Shown here piece after piece: positions 35,499-46,774 of a DNA stretch of 64,000 nucleotides. Both the position numbers and the translations under genes were made by a program. The stretch's first letter is position 1. Every line of letters starts with the position of its first letter. Source of the DNA: Euonymus europaeus (taxonomy: Eukaryota; Streptophyta; Magnoliopsida; Celastrales; Celastraceae); contig OY756961.1 in assembly GCA_963580455.1 (NCBI GenBank), forward strand, positions 4,879,001 to 4,943,000, given 5' to 3'. The notes under the pieces are model-generated. The model did not search any database. It had not been told where the DNA came from and saw nothing but the letters and a program-made list of their open reading frames with translations.

Positions 35499-38400
35499 CA
35501 ACTCTTCAAAGGAATCGAAGCCACGGTCCTCATGGGGATCGAACATTGTGAGAGGCTTCTCTTCAGACAAGAAAACCACCGCAGTGACAAGGAAAAAGCT
35601 CCCTCTTTCGGGTTCGGATTTGTCTAATCCGAAGCAGAAGAACTCATCGGCAATTTCCCAATCGCGTGTGAAGCGGGCACTCATTGGTGACTTATCTTGC
35701 TCAGTTACTCCAACCCAAGTCCACCCACAGGGTTTTCAGAGTAATCATCGGAGGCAGAGTTCAGGAACCCGTGATTTGTTTGTTGAACTAGACCAGCTTA
35801 GGAGCCTGCTTCAGGAGTCAAAAGAGAGGGAGTTCAAGCTGCAAGCAGAGTTGTCTGAGTGTAGAAGGAATCTTGAAAGTGAGCTTGAAGAAAAGAAAAA
35901 TGAGATTAATGGCCTTGTTGAGAGAGTTGGGGTGTTGGAAACTGAGAAAACGAGTCTGGGTGAGCAATTGTCAGAATTGACATTGATTTCAGAGAATAAC
36001 GTAAATGGTGGAGTGCCATCTTCGTCAAGGAATCTTGAAATGGAAGTGGTGGAGTTGAGGAGGTTGAACAAGGAGCTGCAGATGCAGAGGAGAGATCTTG
36101 CTTGCAGGCTTTCTTCTAGGGAGTCTCAAGGGGCTAGTCTTGCAAAGGCTTCTGAGGTATTTATTTATTTGTAAACAGCTTTTCATGGTACAATTCACTG
36201 ATTTTATTGTTTGAATCCTTGTTTATTCAGTCTGGTCTACGAGTAAATGTCATAGAAATTATGGATAATCATTTATCAGCCTTAAAGATAATATTTTTTC
36301 TTTCTTAAAATCCAAAACTTAAAATATTTTCTGATTAATCAAGTAAACTTTAGATATTGATTTCTGTGGAGTTCTTCAAGTTTTGAAGAAGCAAAGGTTT
36401 TGCATTGTTCAATTTGGTTGTCTAGTTAGCTTAGAGAGATTGTAGCAAGAACTTTGTATCAACTATCAGATTACTTCAATGTCGCATTCCTCAGCTTTCT
36501 CAGATTAAGCGAAGGAATGACAATGTCTATTTTAGTGGCTAAGGTTCTTTGTATTTTGAAACTACATGCTTGTAGATTTATTTCATTGCTCTTAAGATGT
36601 TTCCTTACTTCAATGTTCCATTAGAGTGAGATTGTAGCAAAGATTAAAGCTGAGGCCTCCGCACTACGAGACACAAACAAAGACTTATGTAAACAAGTTG
36701 AAGGTCTACAGATGAACAGGATGAATGAGGTTGAGGAACTTGCCTACCTTAGGTGGGTAAATTCATGTTTAAGACATGAGTTGCGCAATTCAAGTTCAAC
36801 AACTAATCCTGACATGATCAGCAGTCCCGGTTCAGTAGAACGGAGTGGTGAGTCTATTATTGTATACTCTTGCCCGAGTAAGGACTACTTAGAATCTAGT
36901 AGTGCAAAGAGAATGCATGTGATAAAGAAGTTAAAAAAGTGGCCCATCACAGATGAGGATTTGCAAAATTCAGAATGCTCAGACAATAGTACAGATAAAA
37001 CTTGGTGCTATTCAGAAGAAGGGAGAAGCCCCAGAAGAAGACATTCAATAAGTGGATCCAAATTTAGCATTGAAGAGTTGGCACTGAACAAAAGAAGGCA
37101 ATCTGATGGCTTTGTGTGTGCAAGGGATGTAGAGAATGAAGTAGAGCCTATGAGTTCTTCAAAATATGATTTGGGTACTGCTCAAAGAAGTGAGTTTTAT
37201 GTGGACTTCCATGAAATGAATAAAATCCCTACATCTCCAGAAGTTGAGAGAAGGGCATTGCGTGTTCCGAATCCTCCTCCAAGACCCTCATGCTCCATTT
37301 CTCTAGAGCCTAAGGAGGAAGTTTTGACTCAAATTCCACCACCACCCCCTCCACCTCCTCCACCAATTCCTCCAAAGTTCTCAATCAGAAGCGCAACAGG
37401 AATGGTGCAGCGAGCTCCGCAAGTGGTTGAGTTCTACCATTCGCTTATGAAAAGGGACTCCAGAAAGGAGTCTTCAACTGGAACAGTTTGTGATGCCTCT
37501 GATGTTGCAAATGTCCGTAGCAGCATGATCGGGGAAATTGAAAATCGATCATCACATTTACTTGCTGTGAGTAGCTTTCTGTCCTTCATGTTAAATGCAA
37601 GCTTATTATTGGCTTCAATATTCTAACTAATACTCAGTTCACTTCCAAATAGTTGTTCATATGAATGTGTTTTCCAGAAAGGGAGACCTAAATGAAACTT
37701 GAATTCTCATGGTTCTTCTGTTGCCAATTAGTTTTTTCATTTGAATAAAAGAAGAAATTTTTTCATTCATCTCTCGGTTCATGAATGTAGATAAATAGAG
37801 AAATTTTTACTTCACTTATCTCATGTTCTGAATGTTTGCATTACTTTGCAATGACAATTTTATTGCAGATAAAGGCAGATGTTGAAACTCAAGGAGAATT
37901 TGTTAAGTCATTGATCAGGGAGGTTAATAATGCCGTTTATCTGAACATTGAAGATGTCGCAGCATTTGTGAAGTGGCTTGATGATGAGCTTTGCTTTCTT
38001 GTAAGTCATTCCTCCTTACCCTTAACAACTTAACCATTGGACTTCAAGTTGTTAAACCTTAAAATATTCAAGCATCCATCCTCTAGTGAATGGTTACTGG
38101 TAGATTGGATCTGGGAGTAACAGTAGCTTCTAATGTATGTGGAAATTAATGGCTTCATTCTACAAGTTTCAAGAACATAATTCTCTTGAATTCATCCACA
38201 AAGAAAAAAATTCCAAATTTTTCAATACTTTCTTGGTTTATCGATTGAGAATTTCAATGAGGCTGATATTGCACTGTCCACAATGTTTTTCCTTTTTCTT
38301 ATGTGTGAAGGTGGATGAAAGGGCAGTTCTAAAGCACTTCGATTGGCCAGAAAAGAAATCCGACACATTGCGAGAGGCAGCATTTGCATACAGAGATCTC

Positions 38401-39297
38401 AAGCGGTTGGAATCTGAAGTGTCTTGTTACAAGGATGATCCTAGAATCCCTTGTGACATTGCATTGAAGAAAATGGTTTCCTTGTCTGAGAAGTAAGAAG
38501 TCATGACGCTTTGCTGAAAAAATCTAACTCGGAATTAAATATGCAGAAATTGGCAGATTACAAACCTAACATGAATTTTCTTCTGCCAGGATGGAACGCA
38601 CTGTTTATAATCTTCTCCGAACAAGAGAGTCCTTGATGCGTAATTGCAAGGAATTTCATATCCCAACAGACTGGATGCTTGAGAATGGAATCATCAGCAA
38701 GGTAAACATTGACTCTTTATTGATTCAATGTTTGTTTTGTGTCCTATTTTGGTTACATGCCGGATTCCTCAAAATGGAAATTTATAATGTAGAAAGCTAG
38801 CATGATAAAACAATGTTCTTAGTCTTTTGGACACGCTTTTTCCTCATACCCTTACATCTTCCATGTTCTCTCCATTCAGCAACTGACCTCAAACTTTTTT
38901 GTTGCAGATCAAGTTTTGCTCGGTGAACTTGGCAAAGAAGTATGTGAAGAGGGTAGCTACAGAAATTCAGTCAAAAGCACAACTGGAAAAAGATCCTGCA
39001 TTGGACTATATGCTTCTTCAAGGAGTTAGATTTGCTTTCAGAATTCATCAGGTTTGTACCAAACAATTTGCATATTTAACTTCAATTTGAACCAAGCAAA
39101 AGTGTCCGGGTTTGCTTACTGAATCATCCATGAAGCTATCTTGTATCTTGAATACTCTTAACAAATAGCACAACCGTACAACACACACTGACTCTTTTTT
39201 TTCTTTTTTGATGCAGTTTGCAGGAGGATTTGATCCAGAAACAATGCATGCCTTTGAAGAACTAAGGAATCTTGCTCATCTTCTTAACAAAAAGTAA
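35419..39297 (+). CDS. CHUP1-like / IPGA1-family protein, seven exons
   Basis: Exons are 35419-36156, 36625-37566, 37869-38000, 38311-38492, 38590-38701, 38908-39051 and 39217-39297. They total 2,331 nt, giving 776 residues with every phase matching. The N-terminus is basic and Ser/Lys-rich (about 1-110). A coiled coil follows (about 118-300: LFVELDQLRSLLQESKERE, LEEKKNEINGLVERVGVLE, EELAYLRWVNSCLRHELR). A proline tract (PPPPPPPPPPIPP) lies near residue 470, and then the conserved C-terminal CHUP1 domain (VVEFYHSLMKRDS, VNNAVYLNIEDVAAFVKWLD, DWPEKKSDTLREAAFAYRDL, FAGGFDPETMHAFEELRNL). CHUP1 ties chloroplasts to actin; this shorter relative lacks the outer-envelope anchor I would expect in true CHUP1 and fits the IPGA1-like, microtubule-linked branch better. 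An upstream ORF overlaps the start. Confidence 0.88.
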
Positions 39298-40019
39298 CAG
39301 CCATGGCTTACAATCTCAGTAAGCCTTATATAACAAAGACAATGCATTTTATCAAAGGGTGGTTTTGGTTTGATTTGCCCTGTTTCTTTACTGTTGAAAA
39401 TTCAGTGTAACAAATATAGGAAGGATTTTGTTTTGGGATTTTGCCATTTGAGTTTAAAATGTAAAGAACTTGATGAACCATGATTGATGTCCAAGAGCTT
39501 GGGCTTAATGATCCAATTCAAGAGATAATGAAGCCCATAATCACGCATCCAATGGTGAACAAAAAGATGAAAAAGCATGACAATGGTCACAACAACTTGA
39601 AATGCACTTAAAGGGAGGAAACTTTGGGATCAGATCTAAATGATCCCTCAATTTTAGGGAAGAAAGATTTATGTTACTCTCATTGGAAGTAAAGTTAAGA
39701 AGAACCACATGAGCACACACCCTCCAAGACATTAATTCAATCAAACCTTCTCAAAATTTGACAAGATTATGGTAGTTTTGGAAATCTAAAAAGAAGACTG
39801 GCTGAGTGCAAAGAAATTTGTTGTATGAAGATAAAATAGGTTTCGTAAAATTCAGCGTGCGATCATAAGGGATACTGATCTTAGTGAGAATCAAAATAAC
39901 TTTTTGAGTCGATATGTTTTGATCTCAAGATTCATCATTAATAGGTTTTATTTAGTCATTTTTAATTACTTTTTTTTTACTGACATGTGGATTACTTAAG
40001 TTCCAGTGTTTATTTATAA

Positions 40020-40335
40020 GTACTGATATGAGCTTGTATATCAGATTTTCATATTGTAACCTAAACAATAAGTATTAAACCTTAAGAGGAACGGATTTGT
40101 TAAACCCTAATGGGTTCATGTATTGAATTTTCGTGTTATAACCTAAATAATAAGTGTTATAAATTCCAAGAGAAACAGATTCGCTAAATCCTAACGGGCT
40201 TGTATATTTGATGTTTATGTTGTAACTTAAAAGACTTGGATTCGCTAAACTCCAATGAATTTGTTACTAAAATTTTAAATGTCCCAAGTGTTAAACTCTA
40301 TGATTCTAACTACTAAACTCTAACGGGTTCGGGTA
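40020..40335. repeat. Degenerate tandem repeat, roughly 80-bp unit
   Basis: Phrases such as GATTTGTTAAACCCTAATGGG, GATTCGCTAAATCCTAACGGG and GATTCGCTAAACTCCAATGAA recur at irregular spacing, with related spacers (AACCTAAAYAATAAGT). Copies have diverged strongly. Confidence 0.5.
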
Positions 40336-40926
40336 CCCAACATAATTTTAATAAAAATGCAAAAAATAACGAATATATATTCTACTATCATAATGTAATA
40401 AAATTTTAGCTCGAATAGACAGTTAATTACACATCATATAAGAAAAAAGCAATAAAACGATAGATCATAGGTCTTATTATAAAGATTTTTACGTAATGAG
40501 TTCGAATATATAATTTTTTCGAAATCTAACATGTATTTTGAGAAATAAAATGTTTTTAAGTTTTGTTTATAAAAAAATGTGCAGTAAATGAAGAGAGATA
40601 AATAAATGAATATTATTAACTGATTTTTTAACCTACATGAAGTGTCATATAAACTTGAATTGAATTCTACTAATAAAAATTGAGTTTGATAACATTTTTG
40701 GGTTTAATTAATGTATTAGGATGCCAGCTCAACAATGTCAAACTATCATTATTATGTTTGGTAGATAATTTTGTTACATTAATACAACAGAGAATTTCCT
40801 TGGATCAACATTAATAAATATCGACAGTTTCGTGTCCACCTAGTGTCTACCCCTCTTAATAATCGTTGGATCTTCAAATATAATTACTAGCCTTTAAATA
40901 TGCTTAACAAATAAAAAGACAATTAG

Positions 40927-40939
40927 CCCCCCCCCCCCC
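40927..40939. repeat. C13 homopolymer
   Basis: Thirteen C in a row in an otherwise AT-rich stretch; the length may be unreliable in assembly. Confidence 0.9.
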
Positions 40940-42728
40940 AACCAAAAAAAGTGCGAGAAAAACACATAATGAAAAGACAATAAATCGTGAATGATAATAG
41001 AAGAACGCAACATTGGCAATATAATTGGCAGTCAATTTCATCCCCTGCAGATTAGCATTCTTCAGTTCTGAAATAAAAAAGATATTCATAACATCCTAAA
41101 AATTCATCAATAATATTGATTATTGATCGAAAATTTGTGTCGTTAAAACCCTTGTAGGTAATCTAAACACTGATAGAAAAAAATTTGTTGGTAAATTTTT
41201 TTTGTCGATAAATATAGACATAAATTTCGTCAATAATCCGTTGGCAAAAAATAAAAAATAAAATTTCGTCTGTAATCTTTCGACAACAAATTATTATTTT
41301 TAATTCCATGAGTAATCAATTGCCAAAAAAATAAAAAATATATATTTGCAAAAAAAATAAAAAAATTGATGCGATCGCTTTGTTAAATTTTTCATTAGTA
41401 ATAGGCTAAATTTTTATACCAAATTTTTTCATAATAAAATTTCAAATAAAAATAAAAAATCATTTGTGGATGTTGATGGAGTCAACAATTTTAATATACG
41501 TTATTAACAGACTGATACATCTAATTTAATAATTACACACATAATCACACTAAATTATAAATGAGTTCACCCATAAAACTTATTCATGTATCAAAAGAGT
41601 GCATACCATATCACTTTTCTTTGGGTGGATTTAAGAAAAACCCATAAATATGGACCCCTTTAGTTTTTGACCAGGTTAGGTTGGAGATACAAAATATAGG
41701 TGGCCAAACAATCTGAGCCGTCCAAGCAGTAGAAAATCTGCGGCTATGATTATGTGTGACGTCAAGCCGTGTAACATGCATAGGCAAGTGTCTCGCGTAC
41801 AGTTCAACATCATTGTCACAGACTCACAGCTAGGCAGGACTAATTGGGGATATTTATACCTAATTTTTTAATGAGTAATCTAATCAATTGGGCATTTGTC
41901 AGATTTTGATGAAAGTTTCAGATATTTTATTTAATTATTTTTTTAATAATTCAGAATGATACCTTATAAATTTGCTTTCGGAACATCTTATTTGAAACTA
42001 AACTCGGGTCATCAGATTTGCATGCATACAAATTTATCACCTGATGACAAGTAAGTTGAGCCAAAACTTAACGTACGCATGCTCACAAAAGTATTCATCC
42101 CGTGAAAATCAAACATAATAAATTTTGAGTCTATAAATTCGTTCCTATAAAGTTCATCAGATTATCGCCTAAATGGTTCTAAATACTATTATGCGTCATG
42201 ATTAATTAATTAATTATATATACATAGTCGATTAAGTTAGGCCTGCTTCGCTGCTTCACATGGTTAGGCTACAGAGGCTTGGTGGTTGGTGCATAGTAAT
42301 TGTCAGAGAAATCCCAGTTGTAATTTTGTTGTTATTTGTAGGAGGAGTTTGTGTGTGTGATTGGCTTGTCATGCAGGAACGTGGGGCTTAGGCCGGGGTT
42401 TGTCTAAAGACTCTCAAACATATCAAATTTGTTCAATATTATATAAAAACTAAGATTTTATGTATATAATTTAAATATTTAATTATTGGATGGACCACCA
42501 AAGAATCTCACTTGCCCATCTTTTAACTTGACTAATAATAAGATTGCCAAAAACATGTATATATAACACATATATTGGGTAGGGCTCTTAGACGGCCGCC
42601 TTTAACTTATAAGTTACCGGCATCTTCTATTTTGAATGTAATACAATTTTTTTAGTGTAAACGAACTACTTTATAAGTTACGGATGCTCCCACCTGGCCA
42701 CCTGAGTCTGAGCGTGCATATATATATC

Positions 42729-42747
42729 TGTGTGTGTGTGTGTGTGT
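42729..42747. repeat. (TG)n microsatellite
   Basis: Nine to ten TG dinucleotides following a TATATATC stretch. Confidence 0.9.
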
Positions 42748-43142
42748 TAAACATACATGTCAGGATACAAGAGCTAGTGCTAGCTAGAGAATATATATTT
42801 CATTAACTCTAGTTTCTTCAATTAATGTTGTTACATTCATGTGGATAATTTATTACACTGGACTACTGGAGTAAGATTTTATGTATGTGTCAAAATTCCA
42901 TGTGCACACGATGTCCCTGAAAACCAAGATTAATGTGTATTAATTGTGTTAACTCGCCACATAATTCTCAGAAATTCATGAAGTTTATATAGACAGAATA
43001 GAAGATATATAGCCATTATCTTAGATGTATGTTTGTATAAATTATAATTAAGGGATTTATCATCACAATCTTCATAAAAAACAGAATGATAATATAGGTG
43101 TCAACTGAATAAGTGATAGTTAAGTAAGGTTATAATAATTAA

Positions 43143-43578
43143 GGTTCCGTTTGTTTCACAATTGCATTTCAGAGCTTTAAGCTGTTAAAAATGTTATGCT
43201 TAAAGGTATGAAAAATATTGTATAAAAAACTGTGGAGCTCACAACTTTAAGCCGTATAAAATGCTGTAGAATGTTTGGTTCATTTTTCTATTAGATTAAT
43301 ATTGTAGATAAAATTACAAAAAAATGTATTATAATAAAAAATTAATTAAAAACTTTTAAAATATGGAGGTGCAATTACGTAATGTGGTTATAAAATACTG
43401 TGGGTCTCATAGCTTTAAGCTCTGAAAAGCTATGAGATGACAACATTTCAATTTGCACAGCTTAAAACTGTAGGGCCTACAACTTTAAGCTGTCAACAAA
43501 ATGTAGCGTTTGGTTGGTATAATTTTTTATGTGAACCCCACAGCTTTAAGCTATACGAAATGTGAAACAAACACAGCC
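43143..43578. mobile_element. Tourist-like MITE, 436 bp
   Basis: The left end reads GGTTCCGTTTGTTTCACA and the inverse of the right end reads GGCTGTGTTTGTTTCACA. A TAA duplication flanks it (43140-43142 and 43579-43581). The interior has several AGCTTTAAGCT-type motifs in both orientations, so it folds extensively. There is no transposase. TWA target sites and these termini fit PIF/Harbinger MITEs; the sequence differs from the MITE in MUS81. Confidence 0.8.
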
Positions 43579-43989
43579 TAAATATTCACTAATTTCAAAA
43601 GAAACTTGCCATCGCAAAGCCTTCATATTAGATTTGTAACTGCGTGACTTTGATCTAACTTTACACTATATATCTTTGTTACTTTTATTATGAAAACAAA
43701 AGGAAGGCATGTTATGTGATCTTTTTAATTTAATATTTGATTTAATTAATCCACCAAACTTTGCAAAAGGACAAACCAATTATAGGGGTTACATATTAAT
43801 TAATAGTATTGTTCTTAATTAGTTGATGCCCCCTAAGACTAATATTTGTCCTAATGCATTTAGGCTCTAGTTTATAATGCTTGGCTAGTTCTCATCTAGT
43901 TAGACTCCCACATCGGAAGATGTGGGAGATTATGGACTCTTTATTAAAAACAAAGCCCACCCCATACAAATAGCAACAACTTTTTCAAG

Positions 43990-44222
43990 TTTAATTAAGT
44001 GAGTTGGACTTAACTCACTTGCTGAATTTAGAAGAAATAAAGTAATGCATGTCCGATATATTCTCAAAAATTGAATAACTCAAAACGAATAACCCCATAA
44101 AAATAACAAAGCATTTTCCAAACTCAAGTGAGTTTGACTTAACCCACTTGTTGGGTTTAAGATAAATAAAACCGTGTGAATTCGATATATCATCAGGAAT
44201 CAGACAATTCAAAGCAGACAAT
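43990..44222. repeat. Two diverged direct copies of a block of about 115 bp
   Basis: AAGTGAGTTGGACTTAACTC (near 43998) and AAGTGAGTTTGACTTAACCC (near 44126) head two similar blocks, each ending with a CGATAT stretch and then an AATTGAATAACTCAAA-like or AATCAGACAATTCAAA-like end. Confidence 0.6.
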
Positions 44223-44419
44223 ATTATTAGTGTGTATATGAGATGTGGAATTTACAACACATCTTAATATCAAAGCTTAATTATAATTATAATCATTTGG
44301 ATTCCTTCATATAATAATAAAAACACATTAATATTCTTAATTGGAATTTTATTGTACATACAATATGTATATTTTTCTCTCTATATGTAAAACGACAAGG
44401 AGTGGAATTTTGTATGAAA

Positions 44420-44425
44420 AGTCAA
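44420..44425 (-). promoter_or_regulatory. W-box (TTGACT) upstream of the WRKY gene
   Basis: AGTCAA on the plus strand is TTGACT on the minus strand, the WRKY-binding W-box, about 235 bp before the first ATG. A CT-rich leader follows. This would permit self- or cross-regulation by WRKY proteins. Confidence 0.4.
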
Positions 44426-44658
44426 CGTCTCTCTCTCTCACACCCAGACTTTCTCTCTCTTCCCAAAACCATTCTTTCTCTTTCTCTTATTGCCATCCTC
44501 AAAGAAAGTAAGAAACAACTTTTTTCAACCCATCAAAACAAAAAAACCTCTCTCTACGTATCCAACAAGGCAACTAGGAAACACCACAAACTACTAAACT
44601 TGGGTCCTAATGAGTCTGTGGTCTCCTCTTACTGTGCTTTTCAGTTAACCAATTATTT

Positions 44659-46774
44659 ATGTTCTTTGGTCTAGAAATGAAGAATTATCGAGGCGACTTG
44701 GCCGATATCATTCGAGCAAGCAGTACTACTGGTGGAAGAGAAGTATCTGATGAAATCGCCGCAACAGTCGCCTCTGTGTCCGACCCAGATTTCTGGCCGT
44801 CCGATCCCATAACGGATCAGGCGGTAAGACCTTCTAGTACTCCTTTTGGCGATCCATTCTCTAACATGCAAGATCCACTTTTTCTTGATCTCCAGCTCAA
44901 CAACATCCCAGCTGGTTCGAGCTTTTTTATTACCAGCCCCAGTTCATCAGTTGATCATCATCATGTAATAAACACTAGTACTACAACTACTACTAGTTCT
45001 ACAGTTGATGATAATACTAGTACCAGTACTATTGAAGTTGCTAATGATAATCATCATCGTCAAAAAGGTTTTGATCATGTTGAGATGATGAAGAGTCCTT
45101 GCAACATATTTTCTCGGATTCAGATCTCGCAGCCGTGTGACTCTCCTCATGTCGTGGCTTCGAGTGCCATGATTAATGCTAATTCCTCTAGAGATTGCTT
45201 AATTGAGAACTCGGTCAAGCCTGTGCAGATCTCATCTCCACGGAATCTGGGTATCAAAAGAAGGTAATTAAACTAACACTATTTTGATATTTTAGGTTTG
45301 ACTTGATTAAGTTTTTGGTAATTACTTTAAAGTAATAGAATTCAATAAACTAATATTTGGTGCGTTTAAGCTCTTCATTAATTACTAATCAAGATAAGTT
45401 TGATGAGGATGATGATATTGGTGATATATATATATTTATGAAGGAGATATTCAATTAGGGTTTGGTATAAACTGTGTTTATATTTATTGTACGTGTTCTT
45501 TGTTAGGGGTGTTATGAATCTGCTTTTCAGGTCAGATTGTTACTGTACATACACCAAGACATCTGTTGTTAAATAATATTCACATACTTAGCTTTCATCA
45601 ATTAATTTTATCTGAAATTTTACTTTCCACACACAACCAGGCCACCCGAAATTAAAATATTACGTACCAGGAGTCTTGAATTTTGTTATTATGCACCTGT
45701 GGCATATATACATATATGCATATAAAGATATTCTCTTATAAGAACTTAAAATAAGGATCTAAAATAAGTAACATTGTTGCACCAATATCATAATCACAAG
45801 TATATTGTGATATATTGCGTTGATTTAGGAAAAGCCAAGCAAAGGTGGTTTGTATTCCAGCACCAGAAGCTCCAAATAGTAGACAAAGTGGAGAAGTTGT
45901 TCCTTCTGATCTTTGGGCATGGAGAAAATATGGACAGAAACCCATTAAGGGCTCTCCTTATCCAAGGTAATTAAGTGAAAAACATTAAAATTACTCAACT
46001 AAAATTGTTTTTTTTGCCTTTGTCATTCCTTCTTGAGATTTATTGATTGATAATATATATTAGGCACATAATGGAATATCAAATTATCCTTCTTCTAGTA
46101 CTAAATATTTTCACATGTATAGTATAAATCAGGAGATCATCGATAGAGTCTTCACGTTAATAATTTTTACGCTAATTAATTACTTTGGATTGTATGATTT
46201 TACACTATTTAGGGGGTACTATAGATGCAGCGGTTCAAAGGGTTGTTCAGCAAGAAAACAAGTGGAGCGGAGTCGAACCGATCCCAACATGTTGGTAATC
46301 ACTTACACTTCAGAGCACAACCATCCATGGCCAACACAAAAAAATTCACTTGCAGGGTCAACAAGGTCTCAACCACCAAAAACCAACACTAGTACTATTT
46401 CTCGCCTAGCCCAAGCAAAAGAAGATAAGCAGAAAGAGAGCAGCAGCAATGACAATTCAGCTTTTTTGTCTTCAATCATGCCATCCACCTCAACATCAGT
46501 TAATGAAGAGAACATTGAAGATTTTGATACTAATTTGGAAAATATAGATGATGTTGAGCGATTCCGTGATGGGTTTCAAAGCTACAGGTCATCACTACTA
46601 CCTCCAGACTCCTCATCAGATCAAGACTTTTTTGCTGATTTGGGAGAGTTAGAAGCTGACCCACCAAGTCTCTTGTTCACTATAAAAGGAAAGGAAAGCA
46701 AGTGCATGGATCCATTCACTCTCTTTGATTGGTCATCAGGAGACACCACCAATACACAATTTGATAACAAATAG
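44659..46774 (+). CDS. WRKY transcription factor, group IIe (WRKY14/35-like)
   Basis: Three exons, 44659-45263, 45829-45966 and 46213-46774, total 1,305 nt for 434 residues; all phases match. The in-frame ATG at 44677 ([15 protein letters not shown]) may be the real start, giving 428 residues. The domain reads [20 protein letters not shown] then [20 protein letters not shown], giving WRKYGQK plus a C-X5-C...H-X-H zinc finger that closes in [11 protein letters not shown]. The intron falls after the Arg of SPYPR, the conserved position in WRKY genes. IKRRKSQAKKVV upstream of the domain is the basic nuclear-localisation stretch. Thr/Ser- and His-rich segments precede it and an acidic Ser-rich region follows, probably for activation. 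The protein binds W-boxes (TTGACY) in the nucleus. Assignment to the WRKY14/35 branch rests on the N-terminal GDLADIIR text. Confidence 0.93.

Larger units (their letters stand above)
39298..44658. other. 5.3-kb repeat-rich intergenic region
   Basis: No coding gene is seen. The region is strongly AT-rich and carries a degenerate tandem array (40020-40335), a 13-base C-run (40927-40939), a TG microsatellite (42729-42747), a MITE (43143-43578), an 8-bp-stem hairpin CCCACATC/GATGTGGG (43907-43926) and a duplicated block (43990-44222). The right end is the WRKY promoter and leader. Confidence 0.6.

Noticed and set aside
43907..43926. CCCACATC/GATGTGGG hairpin as the end of a terminal-repeat mini-retrotransposon
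   Set aside because: A similar phrase occurs near 4444-4451 and 34668-34675, but no paired terminal repeats, primer-binding site or target duplication was found.
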